This document shows, piece by piece, positions 23,386 through 35,327 of a DNA stretch of 64,000 nt; the first letter of the stretch is position 1, and each line of letters starts with the position of its first letter. The notes below the pieces were generated by a model. It had not been told where the DNA came from, did not search any database, and saw nothing but the letters and a program-made list of their open reading frames with translations. Location of the stretch: positions 50,166,068-50,230,067 of the forward strand of contig NC_088866.1 of the NCBI RefSeq assembly GCF_032884065.1. The letters run 5' to 3'. The position numbers and the translations under genes were made by a program. This stretch comes from Artemia franciscana. Its lineage: Eukaryota > Arthropoda > Branchiopoda > Anostraca > Artemiidae.

Positions 23386-25160
23386 GTGTTTGACCTTGAC
23401 TATACAGTTTTTTCTGCAAATCTTCAAGTGTACCTGTTTACGTCGTTACTGACTTCCGCATATCAGACCACCTTCCAATTTCTGCATCTATTTTTCGTCC
23501 TTCTGCTTAGTCTACTCCCACACCTCAACCACATGAACCTCGGGGCAAATTTTACAGGGAATGGAAAAACAATCCAAGGTGATCTATTCACAACAGTTAC
23601 TAATTCTGTCTTGCATAACATTCCTGTTCCGCTCCAGCCGTTCATGAGAAATCCGCATGCTGATGCAAATAACAAATTTTGTTCCATTTGTGGCTCCATT
23701 GTGACTGTTATCGCTCTAGTTGTGCTTCTGACATTTATATTTCTACCAAAAGAAAGTTTGTAAGACAATTATCTGTCCACATGAACCAGATAGTTGAAGA
23801 GACGTCCCGGTAAGCTTCTTTGTCCCAAACTTCCTTCTGGAGAAATTTATTAAGAGATCCTTATAGCGCCCACCTATCTGCTCAAGATATTCCGAGTGCA
23901 ACTTGTAATTCTCTGCTGAATTCTCCCCGCCAGATGCCGTCGTACAGTCCGAATATGAAGATAAGCTTGATAAATTTTTGTCTAGCTGTCTTAACGACAA
24001 TTTTGTTGTTTTGATTGATTCTGTAGTGCAAGCAATGCAACGCCTAAATCGTAAGAAATCTTCCGGCATCGATAAAGTGAGTGCTGTTCACGTTCTGCAT
24101 GGAAGCGACCTGCTGGTAGACTATATTGCTCTTTTGATGCAGAGGATTTTTACCCAAGGAGTTGTACCTTCTTCTTTGTCGATTGGATATCTCACTCAAA
24201 TTCCAAAGAAAGGTGAACTCGCCACAGAGTGCTTGCCTTTCCAAAAATAGCGGTCGAAGTTCTGTTCATTGACCATCTGAACGCGAAGTCTACGTACCAA
24301 CCCCTGATTTTTTGTTAACGTTAAAAAAGGTGCTGTTTCTTCCCCTTCACTCTTCAATAACGGAGTTCTTGATGCGGAATCAGCTGTTCCCACATCTTTC
24401 ATCTTTGCCTGTCTTGATCTATCTCTTGTATGTTATACAGACGACATTCTGAATTTGAGACACACTATAATCTGAGTATGCAAAACTAGGTCTTCAGTTC
24501 AATGCTGAAAAGCCCGAAGTTGCATTCTTCCACTGGAAGCAAGTGTCGCCTGGGAATATTCCTTTCGGAAATAGTAGGATTAAGTCAGTAGATCATATCA
24601 CCTACATCGGTCTACTCATTGGTTCATCAATAATGCATACGCAAAAACTATTAATTTCTCACATTGAACAAAGAATTGGGTTATTATATACTTCTTTTGT
24701 AACGAATAAGTTACGATTGAACCACCGTCTTCTTTCGAGACTTTTGAACTCTGTCGTTCTTCCACATTATCTGTACATATCGTCGTTTGGGAAAATGCTC
24801 ACAAAATCTGACAAGTGAAAAATTCTTTCAGTTTTCTTCCTGTTTGCAAAACATCTTTTGCGTATTACCCCTTGGACCTGCACCTCTTATCCAGTTAGAA
24901 AATTCTGCATTGGCGACCCCATTATAGTTGTGGAAAAGTGTGGAAAAGCAAATTCTTCCTTATAATTCCCATTTGACGAAGTTGAACCATCCTTGGTCTT
25001 CGGTACTGGCCCAGTAGTTAAGATGTATTTGTTGTGTTTTTTTAAGTTTGTTTTCTCAGTTAGTGTGTATTTCTTCCTTTGTTATTATTTTTCCTTTTGT
25101 TTATTGCTCCGTCTTTTCCTTTCTTTCTATGACGGCTTTTCCAAAATAAAATAATATTAA
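23386..25160 (+). mobile_element. Second decayed LINE (endonuclease end, RT, C-terminus)
   Basis: Near 23440-23500 a frame reads TDFRISDHLPISASIF, the usual end of an APE-type endonuclease. At 24000-24250 comes QRLNRKKSSGIDKVSAVHVL and GVVPSSLSIGYLTQIPKKGE, the start of a reverse transcriptase. A YTDD tetrad (variant of YADD) is read near 24432-24450, followed by IKSVDHITYIGLLIGS and a C-terminal frame to 24818. Frameshifts and stops are frequent and parts are missing, so this is a fossil. A T-rich tail and AAAATAAAATAAT near 25145 suggest its 3' end. Confidence 0.75.
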
Positions 25161-25521
25161 TATTTAATTTTGATAGATTCTTAGCTGAGCCTTCGGGAGG
25201 TGAGGATACTAAAACTAAAAAAAACTTATAAATGTATATTTTGGTTTTGTGATTTTAGTTTATTTATTTTTTGTCGATGTGTCTTTGAGTAGTTTGCTGT
25301 GTTTTATATTATATTTCGGTGATGACGGTTATTACTTATATAGCTGACCCATTTGCTGATGGTGTATTCACTGTGTTGTTTCCTATCTTCACAATATTTT
25401 TCGTTACTTTCTGTCATTTTATAGCAAGAATTTTTTTTTTATTTTATTTAATTTTTTTGATTTGTTTAATTTTGTTTCCTATGTTAACAATATTTCTTGT
25501 TATTTTCTTTCATTTTATAGC

Positions 25522-25563
25522 ATGACGAAGATCACACTGCAAAAGCAGTGTGGTCTTCGTCAT
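25522..25563. repeat. 19-bp hairpin with AAAA loop
   Basis: ATGACGAAGATCACACTGC (25522-25540) is followed by AAAA and then GCAGTGTGGTCTTCGTCAT (25545-25563). The single mismatch would be a U-G pair in a plus-strand transcript, so the RNA stem would be fully paired. It lies about 360 bp past the LINE tail and may be a LINE 3' UTR hairpin or the centre of a small palindromic element. Confidence 0.85.
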
Positions 25564-26221
25564 TGTAAAACATTGTCATTAGGATTATGAAACAGGGAGG
25601 GATTATGTAATAGTCTTTGTTATAGTCTTTGTAACACACTATTACAAAACCTATAACAAAAGCAGTCATTAATCAAGATTAGTGGGATTGGAAAACACGA
25701 GAGTTATTTGGTTTACCATTCTGACATCTTCTGAAGGAGTGTTACTGTAGGCTTGCGATAAATAGTCTATGCAAACCTATCCAAGTGATAAACAGAAAAA
25801 GAGAAGAATAACAATTTATCCGAAAGCTTCTCAAAGTTCTCGAAAAACAACCATTTTACATTTTTGACGAATTTACTTTGGAGCCCTCAAGGGTTCAAAG
25901 TCCAGAATTAGTTTACTTTTTTAAAAATCTAACAAAGGTGGTAATTTAGAAATATAAAATCCTGAGATTTAACAATTTGCCCAACAACTTCTTAGAGGTC
26001 TCACATAACAACTAACAACCATTTTTTCATTTTTGATAAATTCACTCTGGACCTCCCAAGGGTTCCAGAATTAGTTTACTTTTTTGGATTTCTAACGAGG
26101 CTGGTAATTTAAAGATGTGAAATCCTAAGGTTTAGCAACATGTCCGTCAACTTCTTGTCGGACAACTCCTTATTGAGCTTCCAATATAGTATGCATTCAA
26201 AGCAAACAGAACACCTGCAGT
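25564..26221. other. No gene; loosely duplicated sequence
   Basis: Two related stretches near 25820-25980 and 25980-26150 share 'AACAACCATTTT', 'AGAATTAGTTTACTTTTTT' and 'GAAATCCTAAGGTTTAGCAA'-like wording, suggesting an old tandem duplication of about 160 bp. No coding content. Confidence 0.5.
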
Positions 26222-26700
26222 ACACTTAAGCTACTACTGCTACTACTATTGCTACTACTACTACTACTACTGAAAGTTCACTGCAGCGTCAAGCCACCTC
26301 AGGCCAACACACTCTTTCTCCACCCCAATTTTTCACAAGCTTCAGAATTTATCCTTGCCTTTGAAGTTTCGATTTCCTGAAAATCCTCCCTTTCCACTAT
26401 CTTCTCTTGCAATTTCCTTTAGATTCCCTTTTTTCTCGACAGTAGAGCGAATTGATGTCCTGTTTGACAACACGGGGACCGGGGCTGGGTTCCCACTACT
26501 GCAAGTTTGGGATACAGGACTGCAACTTGTCCCGTTAATAGATCTAACAACTCAAACGTCTATTCGACGCTCTATGCGCCATCATTGGTTCAGAAGGATC
26601 TTTATCTTATTATAACCTGTTTCTATCCGATTCGGGGACGACCTACTCTTCGTTTGGCTTCATTTGGATCGCCATAAGAAAAATCTTTCGTAGTCTGCTA
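26222..26700 (-). mobile_element. RTE-like LINE 3' end, minus strand
   Basis: A (CTA)n run at about 26231-26272 is followed by CTGCAGCGTCAAGCCACCTC and the reverse complement of the LINE terminal domain. The same arrangement is seen at 42.25 and 56.7 kb. It is strongly decayed beyond 26400. The plus-strand frame at 26355-26615 is antisense to it. Confidence 0.7.
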
Positions 26701-28552
26701 TCAAGCTTACACACTAACTAATAAATAAGTTATTTATTATCACAGGCAATAAAAAAAACATTAAGTTGTGCATTTTAAAAATAGACAGGTCACAAATCAT
26801 AAAAAGATACTCTTGACAATATTAGTTTTTAAATTTCTAAATTGGAAATCCTGGTTTAATTCTCATTTTCTGACAGTCTTGAAGCGTAAGATGCAAGAGC
26901 CTGAAATAAAAATTAGAATATAAATAAACTATTTCATATATTAATATAAATAAAAATCAAATTTTAAAATGACAAAATTGAAGAAACAAGTTTTTAACAT
27001 AAAGGAGGCTTAAATAGTATTATTAATATGAATTCGAATCACCAGAATCATTAAAATCGTCAGAATCCTTTTATCACAAGGAAATAATTTTGCATCAAAA
27101 GGTCAAATGATTTACCTTAACCATCAATCAGGCACGTACAACGAATTTTTTTTCATGGAGGGAGCAAATAAAAAAATATTTGCTAGCTTCAATAAGAGAT
27201 GTTCAGGAATTCAGGAGAATCCTGAAATTTGTTTTTGTTTTTTTGTTTCGTTTTTGTCCGGAGGGGGGCTAGGCCCCGAGGCAACCCCCTGCGTATATAT
27301 TTGCTACGAGTTATCGAGAAGGTTCCTATTAAATCAAGAACTTTGGTTTACAAAGCAAAAATAGGTCTACCCTAGATATCTACCAAAGAATGCTTTTACT
27401 AAATAGTATACTTTCTTCATACATTATCTTACTTATTTCTTCGGCTTTCTAAAAAAAAGTCATACAAATTCCAACATTTAAAATATAGAATTATGCAACA
27501 AATTGTTTATTGTGCTGAAAATTGAAAACTCCCTTGTATATTCATATTAACATGTTTATTTGAGATCGTTTGTATACCAAAAAAAAAAACATATCACCTT
27601 ATTGCTTTCCGAGTTAAAAAATTATTAGAAAATTTTAATTTATTTTTTGTTAAATTTTAAATTGTAACTTCGAGATTATGCACAAGTTTAACAATTTCAA
27701 TCTCAAAAGTTTTTCCATGAAAATATGTTAGAATTTTTAGTAATAAGATTGTTTGTAAAAAAAAGGAGATTATAAGCGATTTTTGAAGCCTTACTACGGT
27801 AATCAATTAAATTTTTCTTCTAAATTTAAAACTTTTACAGAATTTTTACCTTCGTTTCTTTATTTTAAATGTCGCACCCACAAGTATCAAAACTGCACAC
27901 CTCAATACGGAGTTCTTTTTTCATTAAAATTTGAAGCACAGGTTTTTCCTATTTTCTAAGATCCCGTGTTAGTTTCCAATTAAATAATTAAAACCATTAG
28001 ATTTCATTTTCAATATCATTAGTACTTTAAATAAAAAGGAGCCTCTATATCAATACCATTCCTCAATTAAAAGCTGATTGTGCCTTATTTATTGTGTAGT
28101 GGAGCTCATGTTATGTTATTTGGTATGTAAGTAAGTAAGTTTAATTGCACTAAAAGCCCTAGGGCCATGGTAATATAAAACAAAAAGGAGAATTCACTTT
28201 TAAATAAATGTCTTTACATAAATATAACATAAAAAATATCAAAAACAAACGAAGAGAAACGTAAATGACAAAACTGCTTCTGTGGTCCATTGCTAACCAC
28301 AGAAATCGTCCTAAATCTTTAATACTTGCTATACACTCATCATCTTTCATCAAACTCACACTTCAAACTCTATTACACTTCATTCCTCAACTCACTCAAT
28401 TCTACAGACTCATACATCACATGACATCCATACTTCCATACTTCCACACATTGGGCAAAAGAAAGGACCATATTTCCCTCTCCTGCCCCTAAATACTTCC
28501 TTCTTACCTTAAGTGGTGAATTATCCCCCTTAATTCCCCCTAATTATGTTAC
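26701..28552. other. Region 3' of the last traced phosphatase exon
   Basis: The phosphatase gene must continue on the minus strand past the donor site at 28551-28552, so at least one terminal exon should lie here or further left; I could not identify it. A block at 28118-28200 (AAGCCCTAGGGCCATGG) resembles 60380-60410 (CCTGAGGGCCATGG) and is probably a shared repeat end. Confidence 0.4.
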
Positions 28553-28712
28553 CTGGTAAATAAACTGGTATTGCTCCTTAGTTTGTACGGAGCCACTTCG
28601 ATCTCTGCGCAGCTTGTATACAGTCCGCGGGACGTCAATGGGCTTCTTGGTATCTATTATTCGCATAAGGAGTTCAATTGCAATGACGGTACCGGTACGA
28701 CCAGTACCCGGG
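28553..28712 (-). CDS. PTP exon 4: signature loop and Q-loop
   Basis: This exon supplies the rest of the phosphate-binding loop and the end of the catalytic domain. Joined to the two bases left over from the preceding exon it reads C-PGTGRTGTVIAIELLMRI, then IDVPRTVYKLRRDRSG and SVQTKEQYQFIYQ. The loop arginine of HC(X5)R and the Q-loop glutamines (QTKEQY) are present. The acceptor is a T-rich tract ending CAG before CCCGGG, and the donor is CAG|GTAACA. A tyrosine phosphatase domain usually continues for a further 10-20 residues after this point, so another exon must follow. Confidence 0.9.
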
Positions 28713-31700
28713 CTGAAAAAAAAAAGAGATACAGATTTAAAACGAAAGAGAAATGGGAGACAACACATAGACCCAAAAACCTTTCACTGTTTTTTATTGG
28801 CTTAATATTTCCCAAAAACAGCCCGATCAGCTTTATAAAAGCCGGAGTTATCAGTCTCTCTAAACATTGCCTATCCTTGTCTTCATAGATCAGTCACTCA
28901 GCATTAGTTAACTAATTTTTTAAAAGGCAGGGATTTTTTAAAAGACTACTGGTTTGGTTCATTCCCTATAAGTTTTTTTTCACCTATATAATAGTGATTT
29001 TAGAGTTATCCTATTTATCATGTTAGATATATTTTATCTGGTCAAATTTTTATAGTTGGTTGTATGAGAATGGTTATAATTTGTAAAATCGTATTAACTA
29101 TTATAATTGTGTTGTATATATATATTAATTGCTGCTTGATAATGCATAGTTGCAGTATTGTGATCCCTGTTTCTCAACGCAGGGAGTTAATTCAGGCGAA
29201 TAGCCTACCTCCATTAGCAAGTTATGTGATACGGTTCTAGTTCAGTGAATATTGACTGAAGTAAAACTCAAACAAGCTAGTGATTAAAGAAGGCACAGAT
29301 CAACTGAGAGATACGAACGCATATGACCTATTGGTCGAACGCGTCAAACCCCAAACAACAACAAAAAAAGCAGGGATATCTCTCTCCAGAAATAATGAAT
29401 AATGTATTTAGCTAACGATATCATGTCACAAAAATAGAATAATGGAATTAAAACGATATTACTTTAATCTAAATTACTTTCTATGATCATTCAATTCTTT
29501 TCATTTCTAGAATTTTTTCCCTTTTGTAAGAAAAGAAGAATCAGAACTTTTATTTTAGATTTTGGAAATTTTTGTTGCTCTTTTTCCACATTGGACAAAA
29601 AACGGGTTCTTATTGGAAAATTTCTTTATCCTGACGCTTCTTCTTCCGTATTACTTTCTCAAGTTGTGAGTTTTTTTCCTTTATGTTTGTTTTTTCTCCC
29701 ATTTTACGGGATACCTCACGTATTATGCTATTGCATAGTGTGGGTGAAAAATAAATAATTACAGTAAGTTTATAAATAAGTTTATATATATATGTATATA
29801 TATATTTCTTTATAGCCCACTTACATAAAAATACAAATAGTGGAGTAAACACAAGCGAAAATTAACAATAACATTACACAAGAAGAAAAAACAAAACAAA
29901 CAACAAAAAATGAAACAACAGTAAATCACCAAAAATAATTAAACGACAATGAGGTTAAATAAGTAATTTTAATGAATAAAACGAACTAAGCCATGAGGCG
30001 ACAATCGCCGATACGCTGTTTCTGAAATCTTCTTGTGTAAACCAGTCAGCTTTTCAGTAATATTCGGGAGATGAAACTTGTTTATTAATTTTCTATTCCT
30101 ATACCAAATAAGAAGATATAGAAGATATTTACAAAAACGGAAGTAGGCCACCCAATATCACTAAAAATCCTTATTCTTAAGTATAGGATAACATTACGGA
30201 GTTTCTTTTTCACACTATCTGTGTGATATTTCTTTAAATATGGACCAGCTTGTAGACAGGACTGTAAGCGTTGCGAAAGTATTCCGCTGAACTGTCTACC
30301 TGAATTGCATTGTCTGCGATGTTAAGATGTTATTTTTCTTGTGAGTTTCGTCTTGATGGTATCTTCATTTTTCTTCAGTTTTCTGCGTTTTGTATTCCTC
30401 TAAATCAGCTTCCTGATTGCACAGATGGTTGAAATTTGTTGTTATTATATGAACTGAATTATGAAGACTGAAAAGCAGTTCCGTAATATATTTGCACTCT
30501 TATAATCCAAAAGTTTCATTTTACATTTTACTGCTGACAAACAAAAGCTGGTTTATAAAAAAAACTTTTAAAAACGCATCAAGATTTTTTTATATACATT
30601 TTTGTAACGTTTTTACGAGTCGAATAAAATCTCAAGGTGTTCAAACCCCCTAGCCCTCCCCCCTAATAGATATGGCCTTGATTTTGAGGTTTGTCTTTTT
30701 ATTCTATTTCGTAGACTCCATACCTTTTGGACTTCATTCATACCGTGCTTTTATTGCTTTGCTCTGTGGGCGACTGGGCGGATTCTGAAATATTCAACAA
30801 TATTTGCCTCCTTGTTTACAGGGGCTGTGAGTTCTCCCCTTTTAATGATTTTTCTACTTTTTCGTAATTGTCATATTTAGCCAGCGGGGTCTCACAACTT
30901 ATTCATAAACGTAACAATATCCATAGAATAGCCGAAGACAGACAAAGTTACATAGAATAGCCAAGAATAGGCAATGTCAAGGCAAGAACAAGGTCACGAT
31001 AGACGAGACCAAACATGGTCATGTTTAATGCTTTAAAAATAGCGACTAAAATAATACGAAACATCAAAAATAGAATACTCCACTTAAAATAAGTAGATTG
31101 TAAAAAAAAAACAAAAAAACAGCAACAACTAAATGATAATGTCTTATCAGTCAGGGCTCATCAAAGGGATACCACAAGCCTATTGGTGCTTATGTTTTTG
31201 GTAAACCCAAAAGGATAGAGGGCAGTGATAAGACTCGAAATTGACATATCAAAACGAACAGAAATCATCCTGCATATGAGAATGCAACTGAACCAATCAG
31301 CCCTCCTGCCTTTTTCGGCTGAAGTTTCCAAAACAAAATGTTAAGAAATTAACCTTACCAATAAAACATTAGCTTTGATTATCATAAGGGATAGGAGGTT
31401 GAGAATGGCGACAACCTCCCAGCTGCAAAAGGTTATTTCTGTTCGTTGTAAGTTTCAGTATATTTCTTTACTCTCATTTGGAACCCCTTTTTGGGATTTT
31501 AGTATCATTTATAGCTCTCTTTAAAGTGAATGGGACTGATAACTCCCTCAACTCTGTGTTTATGTATAAATTTTATCTTTCAATTTCAAATAATTAAAGA
31601 AGTATAATTGACCCCAATAAAGGTCTCCGTCTTAAAGTGTATTTAGGGAGGGAGTCCTAAATATCAGAAACAAATTTTTGGTACAACATTTTCACCTTTT

Positions 31701-33644
31701 TAGGAAGGATTCTTAAATACTAAAAACGAATATCAAGTCAATTTTATAAGTTATGGCAAATATATTGGTAGTTATATAGTTATGCTACATAATTTGGATG
31801 TGGCTAATAAATAACTAATAATTGTATGTAAATAACTAAAAAAGCAGTCTTAATAGAAATTAAGATATTTAAAGTAATGGTACCACGGATATTTTACGTG
31901 GTATTATCAGTTACTGATACTTACGCGGATAGCCATCAGTGACTTCCAGTATCAGCATCTTCAAAAATACATTTGAAAAATAGACGTATCATTTGCCAAA
32001 AGAATCTACCACAGCTAAACCTTGTACATGCGTAGGGGGTAGTTCTGGTTAATAATCATGTGATCGACATAATTGCTTTCTTCTTCGCTAACTTAAATCG
32101 CAGTTTGTTTTGTGTTTGTGAGCTAAGTAAACTGTCAGGATAGTCAAGGGGATTAATTTGCAGAAGCTACTTGTCAATACTGCATGAATTGATGTTTACT
32201 AAAGGCGTGAAGGCCCTAAAAAATTTTATTATTTAATAATTCTCCTATATTTCCTAGTTATGATATAAAAAAAAGTACAACAGAGGACATATCAGTGAGA
32301 CCCATGCAAAAAAATGATTTTCTTTGTTGTTCATTGTGGGGGGGCTGCAAGTTTATTGTATAGGGTAACAAGTGTTTTAGTAGTTTTGACATTTGAGCCA
32401 AAAGAGACACTTAAATATTCCAGAGAATACGATGCAGAAACAGTTGCTAGGCCTGGAAAAGGTTGCTGGAACTTAAAATGGATACAAGAAATAGTTATTG
32501 TAAGTGACTGAGACGAACAGTAGACGAGAAACTTAGTTTTAGAGGAGACAACTTGAAGGCAAATCTCATTGACCCACAGCAAACTATATCAGCTGCATTT
32601 TGGAAAACTTGGAGATGGTCTGATAATAACTGAATGTCGTCTGCGTAACAGAGGTACATGGGATCAACTTAGAGCTCAAATTAGAGGCATATGTGCGTCC
32701 ATTGGCATACTCCTGAATGTTTCTGAAAGAGCCTAATTGATTTATGCTGCCGGCTGAGATTAGATGGGATGCTACCACATTTGCCGTCCCCCTCTAAGAA
32801 TAAGTTTTATATTATTATTCCCTGTTGTTCTTAAGTAGTCCATAAGAAAAGCTAGTGCGTAAAAACTCATCAACAATCAGAAAAAGCTTACCAAAACGAA
32901 AGACGCCGAAATCTATAAGAGATTATAGACAGCCTGTGTTTTTGTGAGATTCTTGCATTTTTTTTTTTCAATGCCCAAGGTTGTATCCGGGATTTTTCTT
33001 AGAGGGGGGGGGGACAACAGCTTTAAAAAGCTATCAAAAATGTGTTTTATGCATTTTTCTTACATTTTTATGAGACAAACAAACATTCAGGAGAGGGGGG
33101 TTAAACGCCCTACCTCCATTGGATAGGACCTTGTCCATACCACTAGTAAAGATTACCAATCTTCTGCCATTTAGTATCTTTTTATTTCGCTGTTTCTGAG
33201 AGTTTGTGTGGGGACTCTATACGCCCCCCTGTTGATTAGCAAAAAACAATTCAGTCTTATCATCAGTCATTAATATTCCCGAGAGTGAAATTATCCTATT
33301 TTGCTTGTTTGTTTAAGCTATCATTAACTGCCAAAAAGCTAAGATGATTAAAATTAAGATAACTGAAAAAATATAGTTAATTACGCTAAAATTAAGCCAA
33401 TAAAGAAAATAAACTGATACAACTGAGTTAACCGGATCATGGAGCATTCGAAAAGTTGTGCTCAAAAAATTTAGTCGCGTCTTTCTCTAGTTGTGTTTCT
33501 TTTTTTTCCTTTTTTTTTTTATGAGCTTCTGAGCAGCATAAACGCAGGCCTCAACGCGTATTGTAAGCCTCAACGCGTATTGTAAGCTTTTTCCCTACAT
33601 TATCTAGCATCTATTCAGGCAATAAATCTATGTAGGAAACTCAC
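28713..33644 (-). other. PTP intron (4.9 kb, phase 2)
   Basis: The intron separates the catalytic cysteine from the rest of its loop. I recognise a short MITE at 32979-33136 and a decayed relative at about 30550-30680 (ending near TATGGCCTTGATTT), plus a TA-rich run at 29780-29808. The remaining sequence holds only short frames without support. Confidence 0.6.
32979..33136. mobile_element. Short MITE with CAAGGTNNTATCC ends
   Basis: About 160 bp bounded by AAGGTTGTATCC on the left and GGATAGGACCTTG on the right, which are imperfect inverted repeats. Inside are a G-run, AAAGCTATCAAAAATGTGTT and ATGAGACAAACAAACATTC, shared in reverse orientation with the copy at 35161-35327. Confidence 0.7.
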
Positions 33645-33931
33645 CAGCAATGAACTACAATCGAGCTAGTTCCGTCTTTGACGGTTGTCCGACATTCCAA
33701 CAGCATAGAAATAAGCTGTTTTGGATCTTGTGGAACTCCAGAGTGGGGCCAATCCGTATACCAATAATGAACTATATCCCTTCTCAGATTATCATTCATA
33801 TGCTTGAGGGTAATGAAGGAGATTATATAACCTTGTTTAAGCTCACGTTTCTTCAGAGTTACTTGAAAATCGCCATATAGCCTATGGCAGTCAAGGACTT
33901 CTGAGGGCGGTAAGTAATCTGCACACTTAGC
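33645..33931 (-). CDS. PTP exon 3: WPx loop and catalytic cysteine
   Basis: This exon gives 95 codons plus two bases. It begins AKCADYLPPSEVLDCHRLYG, includes the usual strand-rich middle (DFQVTLKKRELKQGYIISFI), the loop YWYTDWPHSGVP, and ends IVVHC plus TG. Classical PTPs have WPD here, with the aspartate as general acid; this one has His in that place (codon CAC). The HC with the catalytic cysteine is the last complete pair before the phase-2 donor TG|GTGAGT. The acceptor is CTTTTCCAG|GCT. The frame is clean over its whole length, so a pseudogene is not indicated, but the changed acid residue may weaken or abolish catalysis. Confidence 0.92.
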
Positions 33932-35160
33932 CTGGAAAAGAAAGTATTTAGAAAATGCAGGTGACAAGTATAAGTCTCATATATTGCATTCAAGGCATAG
34001 TAGCAAACTCTATGGTGGTAAGAGTGATGTTTACTTAGTCAAAACAAAAAGATTCAGAAAATTCTGATGGCAAGTAACTCATGCACTTAGCCAGAAAAAA
34101 TGTGTTTGAGAAATTCCGACAGCACGTATTAGTTACCACTCATGCAATTGCAGGCAAAATACTCTCTGGTGGCAAGCAGTAACTTAAATCAGCCTGAATG
34201 AAAGGATTCAAAAACTCCAGGTGGTATGTAGCTCATGACTTGGCCTGAATAAAAGCATTTGAGAAAGTCAAGTGGCAATTATTAGTCATCACATATGAAA
34301 TTTAAGGCAAAGTACTCTGTGGTGGAAAGGTCCCACTTATTCTAAATAACAGAATTCGTGAAAACATAGGTCGTAAGTAATTTAATTACTTAGCTTGAAT
34401 AAAGTATCAAAATTATTTGACTGTTTTAACCCATTAATTTCCGTCATTGAATATTGACCCAAGTTAGACCATTTATTGTTCCTTATGTATACATAATATA
34501 CTTATTTGACTAGGCCTATGGAGATGCAAGTTTTGCTTTTAAAATAGTTCCAAAAGCCAAATTGGCTTTACTTTCCAGATTGGTTTACTTAAAGCCAAAT
34601 CTGTTTACGTATTTTTAAAATATGTTTTATTCAAAGACACATACAAACACGTTTGCTGATGTTTTAATTTTTTTTCTAACTTACTGAAAAATTATGTTCA
34701 TGAAAAGCTTTATTACCTAAGAAGCCAATTTGACTAAGCCCTCCTAATTATAGGTAAAGCCGTATGTGTAGACGTCTTAATTTATTTACTTCCATGCGCT
34801 TTTCTACTTTTTTTGTTTTGTCCTTGAAAACATCAAACAGTTATGCCCGTCAAAATACTTAACAACTTTTAGAAACCAATTTGACCAAATCCATTTATTT
34901 TTGTATATAGATTACGTAGAGATTACCGACAAGCTGCTAAAAATACAACCCCTCCCTCTGCTACATTTTATTAAGCAGCTAGTAGACTTGGCAAGATGTT
35001 TACGTCCCTTGGATGATATCACAAGACACCTCTGAATGCCCCACGAAAAGGCAAAGGGGCTTCAACTTTTTCTAAAGTCAAGTTCATACGTACAAGTTCA
35101 TCTTCTTCTAAGGTCAGATACTAAATGGCAGAAGAATGGAAATCTTTACTAGTTGCATGG

Positions 35161-35327
35161 ACAAGGCCGTATCCAAGGGGGGTAGGGCGTTTAACCCCCC
35201 CTCTCCCGAATGTTTGTTTGTCTCATAAAAATGTGAGAAAAATGCATAAACACATTTTGATAGCTTTTTAAATCTGTTGTTTGTCCCCCCCCCAAACCAC
35301 CCCCCGCCCTCTACGAAAACTCCTGGA
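35161..35327. mobile_element. Short MITE, copy of the 32979 family in reverse
   Basis: Starts CAAGGCCGTATCCAAGG and ends AAAACTCCTGG. The interior is the reverse complement of 32979-33136, including GAATGTTTGTTTGTCTCATA and AACACATTTTGATAGCTTTT. The two copies differ at few positions, so this family moved fairly recently. Confidence 0.7.

Noticed and set aside
23463-24069. Minus-strand frames of 101 and 108 codons
   Set aside because: Antisense to the decayed plus-strand LINE whose endonuclease and RT wording reads on the other strand.
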